Source of the DNA: an uncultured Pseudomonadales bacterium
GTDB lineage: Bacteria; Pseudomonadota; Gammaproteobacteria; Pseudomonadales; Cellvibrionaceae
Reading direction: 5' to 3'
Length of the DNA: 42,034 bases
Assembly: GCA_947494095.1 (NCBI GenBank)
Contig: CANLTI010000046.1
Span: 1 to 42,034 of the forward strand
A program made the position numbers and the translations under genes. Positions 9,897 to 18,499 of the stretch are shown here, in pieces (the first letter of the stretch is position 1; every line of letters begins with the position of its first letter). The notes under the pieces are model-generated. The model saw only the letters and a program-made list of their open reading frames with translations. It searched no databases and had not been told where the DNA came from.

Positions 9897-10772
9897 ATGG
9901 ATACTGAACACTTAAAATCTTTTGTTGTTGTGAGCGAATGCGCATCGTTCTCGCAGGCTGCAGATAGGCTTTTTATCACTCAGCCGGCCGTTAGTAAGCG
10001 TATTGGCGCACTTGAGCGCCTGCTTGATACGCGTTTATTTGACCGCATAGGCAAGCATGTACAACTGACCGAAGCAGGCCGTATTTTGTTACCCAAAGCC
10101 TTAAAAATACTAGCAGACCTTGAGGATGCAACACGCGCTGTTCAAGACCTAACGGGCGAGGTACGCGGGGATTTGCATGTTGCCACCAGCCACCACATCG
10201 GGCTGCATAAACTACCGCCGGTGTTACGCGATTTTGCCGCATGTTATCCCAATGTTAATCTACGCTTTGAGTTTTTAGACTCCGAAATAGCCTGCGAGCG
10301 CGTATTACAAGGTAAATGTGAGCTAGCACTGGTCACATTACCGCCGTGCATCAACCCCCACCTGCAAGCCGTGACGATTTGGCGTGACCCGCTAGTCTTT
10401 ATTACGAGCGGCCAAAGCAATATCACGACCCACTGCACGCTGGCCCAACTTAGCCAGCAGCCTGCAATATTGCCCGATTTAAACACCTACACAGGCCAGC
10501 TAGTACTGCGTTTTTTTAATGAACAAGGGCTCAGTTTAAATATCAGCATGGCCACTAATTTTTTGGAGACGATAAAAATGCTGTGCTCTGTCGGCTTGGG
10601 CTGGAGCGTATTACCCGCCAGTATGGTTGATAGCCAACTTAAAATATTGACCGTTAAAAACGTTAAACTTGAACGCGATTTAGGTATAGTACGCCACACT
10701 GGGCGCACGTTAAGTAACGCAGGACAGGCTTTTGTCACCAGTCTCAACAAAACAGCTTCACAAGAAACATAA
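9897..10772 (+). CDS. LysR-type transcriptional regulator, divergent from leuCDB
   Basis: A 291-residue LysR protein. The winged helix-turn-helix is at the N-terminus (HLKSFVVVSECASFSQAADRL, FITQPAVSKRIGALE, LFDRIGKHVQLTEAG, about residues 5-65). A periplasmic-binding-like effector domain starts near residue 90. Being divergent from leuC, it probably controls leuCDB and itself in response to a branched-chain pathway intermediate; that is inference from position. No strong ribosome-binding site precedes this ATG, but the start aligns with the family N-terminus. Confidence 0.93.
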   Translation: MDTEHLKSFVVVSECASFSQAADRLFITQPAVSKRIGALERLLDTRLFDRIGKHVQLTEAGRILLPKALKILADLEDATRAVQDLTGEVRGDLHVATSHHIGLHKLPPVLRDFAACYPNVNLRFEFLDSEIACERVLQGKCELALVTLPPCINPHLQAVTIWRDPLVFITSGQSNITTHCTLAQLSQQPAILPDLNTYTGQLVLRFFNEQGLSLNISMATNFLETIKMLCSVGLGWSVLPASMVDSQLKILTVKNVKLERDLGIVRHTGRTLSNAGQAFVTSLNKTASQET

Positions 10773-10845
10773 CAATGCGATGTAGCGCCAAACTCAACAC
10801 CTCATTTCTGCTATAAAAGCAGCTATTGTTTGATAGGGGAATAAA

Positions 10846-11775
10846 ATGAAAAAATTATTATTAGCATCGCTAATGGCTCTACCCACTTCTGCTTTTGCAG
10901 ACTTTATTGGTATTCATGGAGAAATAGGTACTTGGAATGCTTCATTTAAAGGAAAAACAGCCGCTGTAGCCGACAAACAAAAGCGCAACAACATTGGCCT
11001 AGAGATCCCCTCTTTTAAGGAGCGAGGATTTGAAGAGGACAATCAAATTGTTGGCTGGGTTGCCTTTGAGCACCCGCTGCCTTTTATTCCTAATATACGT
11101 ATTGCTTATTTAGGGGCCAGCTCAACAGCGACAAGTGAAGAAGAAATTGTCTTGGATGTTTTTAAGGTAAACACTTCTATTAACGGTGCCCCGGCAACGA
11201 TTACTTTTCAAGATGAATCTAGAATAATCACTGAAATGACCTTAGACAGTATCGACGGAACACTGTACTGGGAACTCCTTGATAATTGGGTAAACCTTGA
11301 TCTTGGCTTTACTATCAGAAAGTTAGATGGGAGCTTTGAGGAAACTGCCATTGATGACGTTTTTTTACCTTTGGGGCCAATTAATCAACTCGCGACTTGT
11401 GATGCTCAAAATTGGCCACGACAAACCGCTCTCGGCAATGGCCTGATCCCTGTTGAGGGCTGTACTCGCCCTGGGTTTGCATTGAAAAGCACGACTCCAA
11501 TCGACCTTGTGATCCCGCTACTTTATAGCAAGCTACAACTTGATCTACCTTTTTCAGGACTATTTGCTGCGGCAACCCTGCAAGGAATGAGCTTTGATGG
11601 AAGCTCGATGTTAGATATGGATATAGAGGTAGGCTACATGTTTGATTTAACTGTCATGGAGCTAGGCGCCTCAATTGGCTATCGCAGAGCAACACTTGAG
11701 GCCAATAACTTAGAAAGCCTTTATGCCGATACAACACTCGAAGGCGCGCACTTAAACTTCAAATTACATTTTTAA
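10846..11775 (+). CDS. Outer-membrane beta-barrel protein, TIGR04219-like
   Basis: A 309-residue exported protein of unknown function. The signal peptide (residues 1-18) ends in TSAFA, and the mature N-terminus DFIGIHGEIGTWNASFKG resembles the TIGR04219 outer-membrane family. Alternating hydrophobic strands run throughout, and the chain ends in phenylalanine (LNFKLHF), the usual signal for barrel insertion. Residues 183-202 contain a Cys pair that could form a disulphide. AGGGGA precedes the ATG. It stands alone between the LysR gene and a convergent gene, with a hairpin after its stop. Confidence 0.75.
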   Translation: MKKLLLASLMALPTSAFADFIGIHGEIGTWNASFKGKTAAVADKQKRNNIGLEIPSFKERGFEEDNQIVGWVAFEHPLPFIPNIRIAYLGASSTATSEEEIVLDVFKVNTSINGAPATITFQDESRIITEMTLDSIDGTLYWELLDNWVNLDLGFTIRKLDGSFEETAIDDVFLPLGPINQLATCDAQNWPRQTALGNGLIPVEGCTRPGFALKSTTPIDLVIPLLYSKLQLDLPFSGLFAAATLQGMSFDGSSMLDMDIEVGYMFDLTVMELGASIGYRRATLEANNLESLYADTTLEGAHLNFKLHF

Positions 11776-11822
11776 AGGCGCATAAAACAATAAGGGCGCA
11801 TTACTTTATGCGTCTTTATTAT
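11775..11822. terminator. Hairpin between convergent genes
   Basis: GGCGCATAAA and TTTATGCGTC pair across about 17 nt and are followed by TTTATTATTTT. It lies between the stops of the barrel protein and the convergent Cys-cluster protein and could end both transcripts. Confidence 0.65.
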
Positions 11823-12967
11823 TTTATAGTCAATAACCGCTCAGCCTGCGCAATTGCACTGACTATTTTTTCTTTTTGACCATCACCCATCCAATAAAAA
11901 CTTGCCCTATTCCAGCGTGCTGCGCTTTGGTAGCGATAATAAGCTACGCGCTTGCGGCTATTACTGGTGGCTTGCTCTTTAGCCATTAAGTCGGCTGCTA
12001 TCAGCGCCGAGCGCTGCCACGCTTTTGCCGCGCCTTCCGCGCTGCCCTCGCCAACATAAGCCTGTGCGTGCTGCTCGCTTAATGTGCTCGCGCTGCGCCC
12101 AACCTTCATGGCTAATATGCGATAAGCTTTTTGTTTGGCGGGCTCTTTCACCGTGTGCATCTTAGACCACAGCACCTTAGTGTAGCCGTGAAACGCAACG
12201 ACCAAATCACCCAGCTCTTCGCGGTACTCACGCCAAATCGCTTCGGCGGCGCTGTTGCCCACACGCTGGCGCTCGCCTTCAGCTGCGTGACGCTGGGTTA
12301 AATACAAGCGGTCGATATTGCGATCTAATAATTTAAGCACTTGCAGCGCATCACCAAACGATTGCTCTTGTTCGCGGCGGCGTACATTGTCTAAGTCATC
12401 CTTCACTGACCACATTAAAATTGTGGCTTGGTGCTGATGTAAGCGTAATGATTGTATTGTAGTAGCAGGGACTGCAGGCCTAGCAATAGTAATCGCAACA
12501 GGCGTCGCATTGGGGCCATGCAAAGTGCAATATTGCTTTGGCACCCCTTGATTGGCCACGCAATTTTGCTTAACTTTCAGCTCTGCTGCCAAGCAACGCT
12601 GCTGCCAAAGAGCTAAAGCTATTGCGCTACAGTCACAATTTACCGCAGGGCATATTACCGCACCCTGCACTATTAATGGTGGTGCGTTGGTAGCGCTGCT
12701 AGACACCTCTGACTCTGACGCCTTTAACACCTTTTGACTGGCACGAATTTTAGCAGACCTTAAGCGATGAATACTCGCGTCAACAGCTGACGGTGCCTGC
12801 TCTTGATCGATGCCATTAGCACCCATATCACTAGCATCAACACGTTTATCAGGCTCAACGCTATCACTAAGCGACTGTGCAGCCTGAGCAGGTAAGCTCC
12901 CAGCGCCAAGCGCCAAGATAAGCGCCGCCACAAGAATACCCACCTGTCGATAATAAATAATAATCAT
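11819..12967 (-). CDS. Secreted protein of unknown function with a cysteine cluster and helical C-terminus
   Basis: I do not recognise this family. The frame is open from 13081 (420 residues), but I prefer the ATG at 12967. It gives a normal signal peptide (MIIIYYRQVGILVAALILAL then GAGSLPAQA) and has AGGG upstream. The mature protein starts with a polar linker, followed by a cluster of six cysteines within about 45 residues (VICPAVNCDCSAIA, QQRCLAAEL, QNCVANQG, YCTLHG). A predicted mostly helical, charged C-terminal half of about 200 residues follows, with arginine- and alanine-rich heptad-like stretches. The pattern suggests a periplasmic or surface protein with disulphides. It has no operon partner: aroC lies upstream behind a 375-bp gap that holds a repeat fragment. 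Confidence 0.7.
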   Translation of the reverse strand: MIIIYYRQVGILVAALILALGAGSLPAQAAQSLSDSVEPDKRVDASDMGANGIDQEQAPSAVDASIHRLRSAKIRASQKVLKASESEVSSSATNAPPLIVQGAVICPAVNCDCSAIALALWQQRCLAAELKVKQNCVANQGVPKQYCTLHGPNATPVAITIARPAVPATTIQSLRLHQHQATILMWSVKDDLDNVRRREQEQSFGDALQVLKLLDRNIDRLYLTQRHAAEGERQRVGNSAAEAIWREYREELGDLVVAFHGYTKVLWSKMHTVKEPAKQKAYRILAMKVGRSASTLSEQHAQAYVGEGSAEGAAKAWQRSALIAADLMAKEQATSNSRKRVAYYRYQSAARWNRASFYWMGDGQKEKIVSAIAQAERLLTIK

Positions 12968-13250
12968 ACGAACCCTAGCCTCAATAGTGAGAAAAATACG
13001 CCACTTCTGAATATACCTATCTCTTATAATTGATTTTGAATAAGTATAAAGAACAAAAATGACCAACTTGGAATATGACAATCACTAACATGAAGAAATG
13101 GCGCTTTTTACGCCAGATAACAAAAACTAACACAGATATCCGGCGCTGCAACCGGAGGTTAGGTAAAGTGAGCACTCTACCAGCAATAGACAAAGCCCAA
13201 TAATAAGACTGTGACGATGACCCAACCGCAGGCTCATTGCCAACACACTG

Positions 13251-13330
13251 GCCGCTATATAAGCGCTCTCGACAGCTGACTCTCGACTTTGCTGCAAAGG
13301 CTAATCTTGCATATCCCTATGCAGGTGCGC
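13251..13330 (+). repeat. Fragment of the MITE-like repeat family
   Basis: CGCTATATAAGCGCTCTCGA matches the interior of the copy at 31067-31321 (reverse strand), and the CTTGCATATCCCTATGCAGG segment matches the copy at 16760-17019. No GTAACTATTCAG terminus is present. It lies just past the aroC stop. Confidence 0.75.
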
Positions 13331-13342
13331 GGCGGGGCTGTT

Positions 13343-14440
13343 TTATACCGAGCCGGGAACCACCGGCGTCACCTGAGCGCCGCCGCCATTTTGCCCGCGC
13401 TGACGCAGGGCATGGTCTAATAAAATAATCGCCAGCATCGCCTCCGCAATAGGCGTAGCGCGAATGCCCACACAAGGATCATGACGGCCAGTGGTAATAA
13501 TATCGCAAGCGTCGCCATTCACATCCACACTGAGGCCAGGCAAGCGCAAACTAGAGGTGGGCTTAAGCGCCATATGCACGACGATGTTTTGCCCACTAGA
13601 AATCCCTCCTAATACACCACCGGCATGGTTACTTAAAAAGCCTTCTGGTGTGAGCTCGTCGCGGTGCTGTGTACCCTTTTGCTCGACACTCTCAAAACCA
13701 TCACCCACTTCTACGCCTTTCACCGCATTAATACCCATCATTGCGTGCGCAATATCGGCATCTAAACGATCAAATACAGGCTCGCCCCAACCAGCGGGCA
13801 CACCTTTAGCCACAACCGTGATTTTGGCGCCAATAGAATCACCCTCTTTGCGCAGCGCATCCATGTAGGCTTCCATCTCAGGAACCTTCGCCGCATCGGG
13901 GCAAAAGAAGGGATTATTATTAATCTCGCTCCAATCAACACTATCTACTTTAATTGGGCCTAACTGACTTAAATAGCCGGCAATTTCAACACCAAACTGT
14001 GCTTTCAATACTTTTTTAGCCACAGCGCCAGCGGCGACACGCATCGCGGTTTCGCGCGCCGATGAACGGCCACCACCACGGTAATCGCGAATGCCGTATT
14101 TATGATGGTAGGTATAATCGGCATGGGCGGGGCGAAACTGGTCTTTAATTTTGCCGTAATCTTTAGAGCGCTGATCGGTATTGCGAATCACCATCCCAAT
14201 AGAAGTACCCGTGGTTTTACCTTCAAACACACCCGACAAAATTTCAACCTCGTCAGGCTCTTTACGCTGTGTAGTGTGGCGTGATGTTCCGGGTTTACGA
14301 CGATCTAAATCAAGCTGTAAGTCGGCTTCAGTTAACGCGATGCCCGGCGGGCAACCGTCCACAATAGCACCGAGCGCTAAGCCGTGGCTTTCACCAAACG
14401 TAGTGACAGTAAACAATTTACCAATAGTATTACCCGACAT
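13343..14440 (-). CDS. aroC: Chorismate synthase
   Basis: Last step of the shikimate pathway: FMN-dependent 1,4-elimination of phosphate from EPSP to give chorismate. The 365-residue length is typical. Signatures are [18 protein letters not shown] at the N-terminus, RPGHADYTY-like [14 protein letters not shown], and [18 protein letters not shown]. The C-terminal [17 protein letters not shown] is also present. The Gly- and Asn-rich tail ([13 protein letters not shown]) is ordinary. The ribosome-binding site is weak (TAGG). It is monocistronic here. Confidence 0.98.
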   Translation of the reverse strand: MSGNTIGKLFTVTTFGESHGLALGAIVDGCPPGIALTEADLQLDLDRRKPGTSRHTTQRKEPDEVEILSGVFEGKTTGTSIGMVIRNTDQRSKDYGKIKDQFRPAHADYTYHHKYGIRDYRGGGRSSARETAMRVAAGAVAKKVLKAQFGVEIAGYLSQLGPIKVDSVDWSEINNNPFFCPDAAKVPEMEAYMDALRKEGDSIGAKITVVAKGVPAGWGEPVFDRLDADIAHAMMGINAVKGVEVGDGFESVEQKGTQHRDELTPEGFLSNHAGGVLGGISSGQNIVVHMALKPTSSLRLPGLSVDVNGDACDIITTGRHDPCVGIRATPIAEAMLAIILLDHALRQRGQNGGGAQVTPVVPGSV

Positions 14441-14574
14441 AGCCTAAACCTACAATTATCAATCAAAGAGCTTTGATTATACGCAATTGCACATTCATAT
14501 GGGCGAGAAACTGCATAGCAGTCCATTTGGCGTTTAGCCTACAAGGACAGCTACAAGGACTACCGCTACAAGAA

Positions 14575-15834
14575 CTACCAAGCCTGCACCATATCACCTA
14601 TCGTCACGATATCGTTGGGTAGACCTTTATCCAGTTGCGCAACGCTCTTCAGTGGAAAAACACCCACAATCGTCACCGCTCCATAATACTGCCAACGATA
14701 ACTCGGCACCCCTTGCGCATCGAGCCCAGCAGGCTCTTTATGAAATACGCGCAAGCGGTCTCCGGGCATAACGCGTGAATCAATACCCACATCTATTTCC
14801 ATCATCTCATCATTAACACGAGTAACCTGTGCGCGTAGCGGCAAACACTGCGTCATACGGTTAATTAACGTGGCTTGCTCGTCAAGTGTTCGAGACATTA
14901 ACTGACCGTAATCGCTCTGCCAAAAATAGCCAGTATCTAAACCCGTCTCGCCAAGGCCCGAGCGCCTTGAGCGATGTGTGCGCTGGCCATTAATCATGTG
15001 ATTAGCCGCTGCATTATAGCGCTGACGCTTTAATAAAAGGCCACTGGGCCCATCAAAAACACTCAGCTCTAAATGCATTTGCCGCCAATAGCTATCGGTC
15101 CCACGCTGATACATTTGACGCCCCAAACGCTTCCAGCTTTTTAGGCTAGTCACCAAGTCAATAGCATGGGTTTGCGTGCGATCAAAAGATAAATCCAATA
15201 ATCGCCCCGAGACTAAAAACTGTACATTCAAATCTTTTGCGGTACGCCGAATCAACTCGGCGCTCATGGCGCTGTGCAAACGCGACTGCCGCGTGTAGGT
15301 ATTCAAAGAGTGATAATTAGAAGCATCCAAAGGGATTAACTGACCCGATTTATCTAAACGTCGCACTAGCGCTTGTGCGTATTCTCGCTCAACATAGGGG
15401 ATATCAACGGCATCTTGGCGTTGCTGCAATACCATTGGTAATACTCCAATACGTTTGCGATAAGAAAAACTTGGGTGTGTATCGGCCAAGCAGCGCGTTG
15501 TACCCGGCTCGCCCTCGCTGCTACGGGCCAACGCTTTACCAGCATGCGCCATACCCATATTTTGTGGGGCATTACTGTCATTTTTAACAACTGCGTGCGT
15601 GTCAATAACTGCATCTACACCTACCTCGACATCGACAGGCTCGCCCGCTTTACTCGCGTGTAATGGGTTATGTTGATTTTCAGGTATGCTCTGCTCTTGC
15701 TTATCCGCCGTATAATCATCATCCATAAAAGACTCTAAAGAAGACTTACTCGATACAGCGCCGCAGCCCAGTACATTACCCACAACAATAACCCAAACTA
15801 TTATGTTAAATACGCTTAAATAATGATTTTTCAT
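14575..15834 (-). CDS. FlgT-like lipoprotein
   Basis: Predicted outer-membrane lipoprotein related to flagellar assembly protein FlgT (FlgT has a CsgG-like middle domain and a C-terminal SH3-like domain). The frame is open from 15900, but the ATG at 15834 gives a lipoprotein signal peptide ending VVGNVLGC and avoids overlap with the gene upstream. After a polar linker of about 90 residues, a CsgG-like core begins at KRIGVLPMVLQQ and includes LNVQFLVSGRLLDLSF and LHLELSVFDGPSG-like strands. A small C-terminal beta domain follows (RVNDEMMEIDVGIDSRVMPGD, TIGDMVQAW). No flagellar gene is in the window, so the flagellar link is family-based only. The other reading is a generic CsgG-type secretion or assembly lipoprotein. 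It is 45 bp downstream of a secreted protein and probably in an operon with it. Confidence 0.6.
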   Translation of the reverse strand: MKNHYLSVFNIIVWVIVVGNVLGCGAVSSKSSLESFMDDDYTADKQEQSIPENQHNPLHASKAGEPVDVEVGVDAVIDTHAVVKNDSNAPQNMGMAHAGKALARSSEGEPGTTRCLADTHPSFSYRKRIGVLPMVLQQRQDAVDIPYVEREYAQALVRRLDKSGQLIPLDASNYHSLNTYTRQSRLHSAMSAELIRRTAKDLNVQFLVSGRLLDLSFDRTQTHAIDLVTSLKSWKRLGRQMYQRGTDSYWRQMHLELSVFDGPSGLLLKRQRYNAAANHMINGQRTHRSRRSGLGETGLDTGYFWQSDYGQLMSRTLDEQATLINRMTQCLPLRAQVTRVNDEMMEIDVGIDSRVMPGDRLRVFHKEPAGLDAQGVPSYRWQYYGAVTIVGVFPLKSVAQLDKGLPNDIVTIGDMVQAW

Positions 15835-15878
15835 AATACTCACTCTCGTTGCCGCCCTAGTCATCGCTATGACCCCCA

Positions 15879-16736
15879 CTAATAGACCATATAAAAACAA
15901 TGAGCTGGGCGCTTGCGTGTTTTACTTGCACCGCTGTCATAGCAAGAGGCTAAAATATCTTGTGTGGATTGTACGGCTGGCTCTTTCTTCTGTTCTAATT
16001 TTTGCTCTAGTTTGTGTGCTTGCTGTTGTATGGAGTGTTGCGTGGAGTGTTGCGTTGAATGCTGGGCTGAATGCTGTGTTATTTTTTGGGGCATGATTTT
16101 TTGGGGGGGTGGCCGGCGGCGAACGGGCTCTTGCCTCTGATCTAATGATGGCTCTAATGATGGCTCTAATGACGGTTCTAGCGATTCATTTATCGGCTTG
16201 CGCCCAGAGCTAAAAGGAGGAACCATAGCCTGTAAGGTAGCAACGTTCTTTGTCGTTATATCTTTTGTCGTTATATTCACCACTGGTGGGGCTATTTTAT
16301 GTTTATCGTCGGGCAGATTATTCACCATAGAGCTTGGCTCTGGCGCACTATAATTTTGTGATTCATTTTTTAGTTCATTTTTATTACCCTCTTTATTAAT
16401 ATGAGCACTTGGCTTTTTCTTTCCTGCCACTTTATCTATCATGCCGCCGGCCACACCGCCGACTAATAAACCGGCAGGGTGCGCTGTAACCGCTGCCGTC
16501 AACACCGACCCAATAGCCACATTGCGCCACGAGGTGTTGTCGATAATTCGCGAAAACTGTGAGCGAACGCCTTTATTTTTGGGTGCCATAGTGACGCCAC
16601 GATGATCGAGCTCTTGCTGTATTTCACTGAGCATAAGCTGTAGCTCTTGCGTACTCTCATCTGACACATCACACATGCCATCATGGGTTATTCCACAAAA
16701 GAGAATCAACAATATACACCTACAGATATCTTTCAT
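15879..16736 (-). CDS. Secreted low-complexity protein of unknown function, partner of the FlgT-like lipoprotein
   Basis: Not recognised. The 285 residues begin with a signal peptide (MKDICRCILLILFCGITHDG). A short helical segment follows (QELQLMLSEIQQELDHRG), then a glycine-zipper-like hydrophobic stretch near residues 75-103 (VAIGSVLTAAVTAHPAGLL, VGGVAGGMI). The rest is repetitive and polar: three SLEP units near 190, QHST/QHSA units near 225, and lysine-rich KLEQKLEQKKE. It ends with a conserved-looking Cys-containing tail (ILASCYDSG...HCFYMVY). Gene order suggests it is produced with the FlgT-like lipoprotein, perhaps as an envelope-spanning partner. Confidence 0.6.
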   Translation of the reverse strand: MKDICRCILLILFCGITHDGMCDVSDESTQELQLMLSEIQQELDHRGVTMAPKNKGVRSQFSRIIDNTSWRNVAIGSVLTAAVTAHPAGLLVGGVAGGMIDKVAGKKKPSAHINKEGNKNELKNESQNYSAPEPSSMVNNLPDDKHKIAPPVVNITTKDITTKNVATLQAMVPPFSSGRKPINESLEPSLEPSLEPSLDQRQEPVRRRPPPQKIMPQKITQHSAQHSTQHSTQHSIQQQAHKLEQKLEQKKEPAVQSTQDILASCYDSGASKTRKRPAHCFYMVY

Positions 16737-16759
16737 ATTCTCTCCGCCATACTAATAAA

Positions 16760-17019
16760 TTTAGTAACTATTCAGAGGTACCGAAATTGGGCGCTAATGA
16801 ATCATTTGCTGGGCCGCTCAAGCCATCTGCGACTTTGTGCTCCTCGACTTTGTGCTCCTCGACTTTGTGCTCCTGCAAAGTCTACTCTTGCATATCCCTA
16901 TGCAGGTGCACTGTCTAACCCTTGCTTTCCCGGCAAGGCCCGGCGCTTAAATGCCCAGAAAATAATCCATCAGCACCCTATCAGGTGAGGCTTATCAGCT
17001 GAACTGAATAGTTACTAAA
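16760..17019 (+). mobile_element. MITE-like element, copy A (full length)
   Basis: A 260-bp element with perfect 16-bp terminal inverted repeats, TTTAGTAACTATTCAG at 16760-16775 and its complement at 17004-17019. The interior matches the reverse complement of the copy at 31067-31321 over most of its length (GCGCTAATGAATCATT, CCGCTCAAGCCATCTGCGAC, GCTTAAATGCCCA, CCATCAGCACCCT). It encodes no protein. It holds three tandem 15-bp units and one of the core hairpins. The size, coding lack and termini fit a non-autonomous transposable element; the transposase that moves it is not in the window. Confidence 0.85.
16831..16875 (+). repeat. Three 15-bp tandem units inside MITE copy A
   Basis: GACTTTGTGCTCCTC at 16831 and 16846, and GACTTTGTGCTCCTG at 16861. 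Only the last unit is followed by the pairing arm CAAAGTC, so the hairpin half-site has been amplified. Confidence 0.92.
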
Positions 17020-17418
17020 ATATTTTATGTGTACAAAAAAGACCGACAAAATACCACCACTAAAAATCATATAGCTAACAACGCAAAAGCAATGCCAAAT
17101 CAATATTAAAGAGCGGCGTACCATGGCTGATAAAAAGTAAACAGCTATAAAAGTATGCAATAAAACTCACTCATTGGCAGTCATTTCATCATGCCACTAC
17201 TCCACCATGCCACTATGCGTGCCGCATAATTAAAGCCCATAATAAAAAATGTGTGATTATGCAAAGGTGGTGACATTGCGCCTATCAATACAAACACAAA
17301 CCACTCTCATTCACAAAAGCAGCTGCATACAAATCCCGTTTTGTACTCCTCCTAAACACAGAGTAAACTAAGCTGACTATCAACGCCTTTCCTCTACTCA
17401 CACAAAGCAGGAGCCCTT
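17020..17418. other. Upstream region of the bacterioferritin pair, no gene seen
   Basis: About 400 bp of non-coding sequence between MITE copy A and the first bacterioferritin gene. The promoter must be here, but I see no convincing Fur box. An AGGAG ribosome-binding site sits 6 nt before the ATG at 17419. Confidence 0.5.
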
Positions 17419-17895
17419 ATGCAAGCTGCGCCCAACATTTTAAGCACGCTCAATAGCGTGTTAACCACCGAGCTCACCTCCATTAACCGCTACTTTTTAC
17501 ATGCGCGCATGTACCGTAATTGGGGTTTCGAAAATCTCAATAACGTATCATTTAAAAAGTCAATTAAAGACATGAAGCAAGCCGACGAACTCATAGAGCG
17601 TATTTTAATGCTAGGTGGGTTACCCAACCTGCAAAAGCTTGAGGCGCTACACATCGGTGAGCACACACAAGAGATGCTAGCTTGCGACGAGAAATTCCAA
17701 ATACAGCAAGTGGCGCAACTCAAAGATGCCGTTGCCGTATGCGAGGCCGCTCAAGATTATGTGAGCCGCAATATGTTGAATGACTTATTAGCTTACGAAG
17801 AAGACTACTTAGATTGGATCGAAACACAGCAACAGTTAATTAACACAACCGGTACCGAAAACTACCTGCAATCACAAATCAGCAAAGGGGAGTAA
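17419..17895 (+). CDS. Bacterioferritin subunit with haem ligand but degenerate ferroxidase centre
   Basis: Ferritin-like four-helix iron-storage subunit, 158 residues, aligning without gaps to E. coli Bfr over the N-terminal two thirds. Met52, the axial haem ligand, is present (KDMKQAD). The di-iron ferroxidase ligands are largely lost: Glu18 and Glu127 remain, but position 51 is Asp, 54 is Gln instead of His, 94 is Gln instead of Glu, and 130 is Tyr instead of His. This subunit can be expected to bind haem between paired monomers but to oxidise Fe(II) poorly by itself. The next gene has the reverse set of residues, so the two probably form a mixed 24-mer. It is followed after 1 bp by its partner. 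Confidence 0.93.
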   Translation: MQAAPNILSTLNSVLTTELTSINRYFLHARMYRNWGFENLNNVSFKKSIKDMKQADELIERILMLGGLPNLQKLEALHIGEHTQEMLACDEKFQIQQVAQLKDAVAVCEAAQDYVSRNMLNDLLAYEEDYLDWIETQQQLINTTGTENYLQSQISKGE

Positions 17896-17896
17896 C

Positions 17897-18364
17897 ATGA
17901 AAGGTAATAGCGCAATTATCGATGCACTCAACGGCCTACTCGCTTATGAATTAGCCGCGATGGACCAATACTTTATTCACGCTGAAATGTATGCCGATTG
18001 GGGGCTTAGTAAACTGCATGAGCGTATTGCTCATGAGTTTGACGACGAAAAAGGCCACGCCAAGCAACTCATAGAGCGCATGTTATTTTTAGGCGGCAAA
18101 CCCGATATGGTCACCCGTGATGGGCTGAATATCGGCCACGATGTACCCAGCATGTTACAAAGCGATTTAGATGTAGAGGTAGCGGTAGGCAACGCCCTTA
18201 AAAGTACTATTGCCCTTTGTGAAACCCACAAAGACTTTGTGACCCGCGAAATCCTTGAGCAGTTATTAGACGACACCGAAAAAGACCATGCTTTTTGGTT
18301 AGAGCAGCAGCTAGGCTTAATTAAAATGGTGGGTTTACCCAACTACCTACAATCGCAAATATAA
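17897..18364 (+). CDS. Bacterioferritin subunit with ferroxidase centre but no haem ligand
   Basis: Second bacterioferritin subunit, 155 residues. The complete di-iron set is visible: Glu18, Glu51, His54, Glu94, Glu128 and His131 (the last two shifted by one relative to E. coli). Position 52, the haem ligand Met in haem-binding Bfr, is Lys (DEKGHAKQ). It is therefore predicted to be the catalytic iron-oxidising subunit, complementing the haem-type subunit encoded 1 bp upstream. Related two-subunit bacterioferritins are known in Neisseria and Magnetospirillum. A strong terminator follows, so the two genes form a closed operon. Confidence 0.93.
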   Translation: MKGNSAIIDALNGLLAYELAAMDQYFIHAEMYADWGLSKLHERIAHEFDDEKGHAKQLIERMLFLGGKPDMVTRDGLNIGHDVPSMLQSDLDVEVAVGNALKSTIALCETHKDFVTREILEQLLDDTEKDHAFWLEQQLGLIKMVGLPNYLQSQI

Positions 18365-18390
18365 ATAGCCAGCTAGCGAGCTTAACCCAT

Positions 18391-18421
18391 AAAAAAAGCC
18401 CTCACTTGAGGGCTTTTTTTA
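18391..18421 (+). terminator. Terminator of the bacterioferritin operon
   Basis: AGCCCTCA and TGAGGGCT pair around a 2-nt centre, with a T tract after and an A tract before. It can also serve the converging pil operon, whose last gene ends at 18500. Confidence 0.93.
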
Positions 18422-18431
18422 TGGGGCATTA

Positions 18432-18499
18432 CAGCTTAACTATTAATAGCCTAACTATTAACAGCCTAACCATTAACAGCTTAACTACCAACCACTTAA
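18432..18499. repeat. Short degenerate tandem repeats after the bacterioferritin terminator
   Basis: Four to five imperfect 15-bp units of the form AGCCTAACTATTAAC (variants AGCTTAACTATTAAT, AGCCTAACCATTAAC, AGCTTAACTACCAAC). They fill the gap between converging transcription units. Confidence 0.75.
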
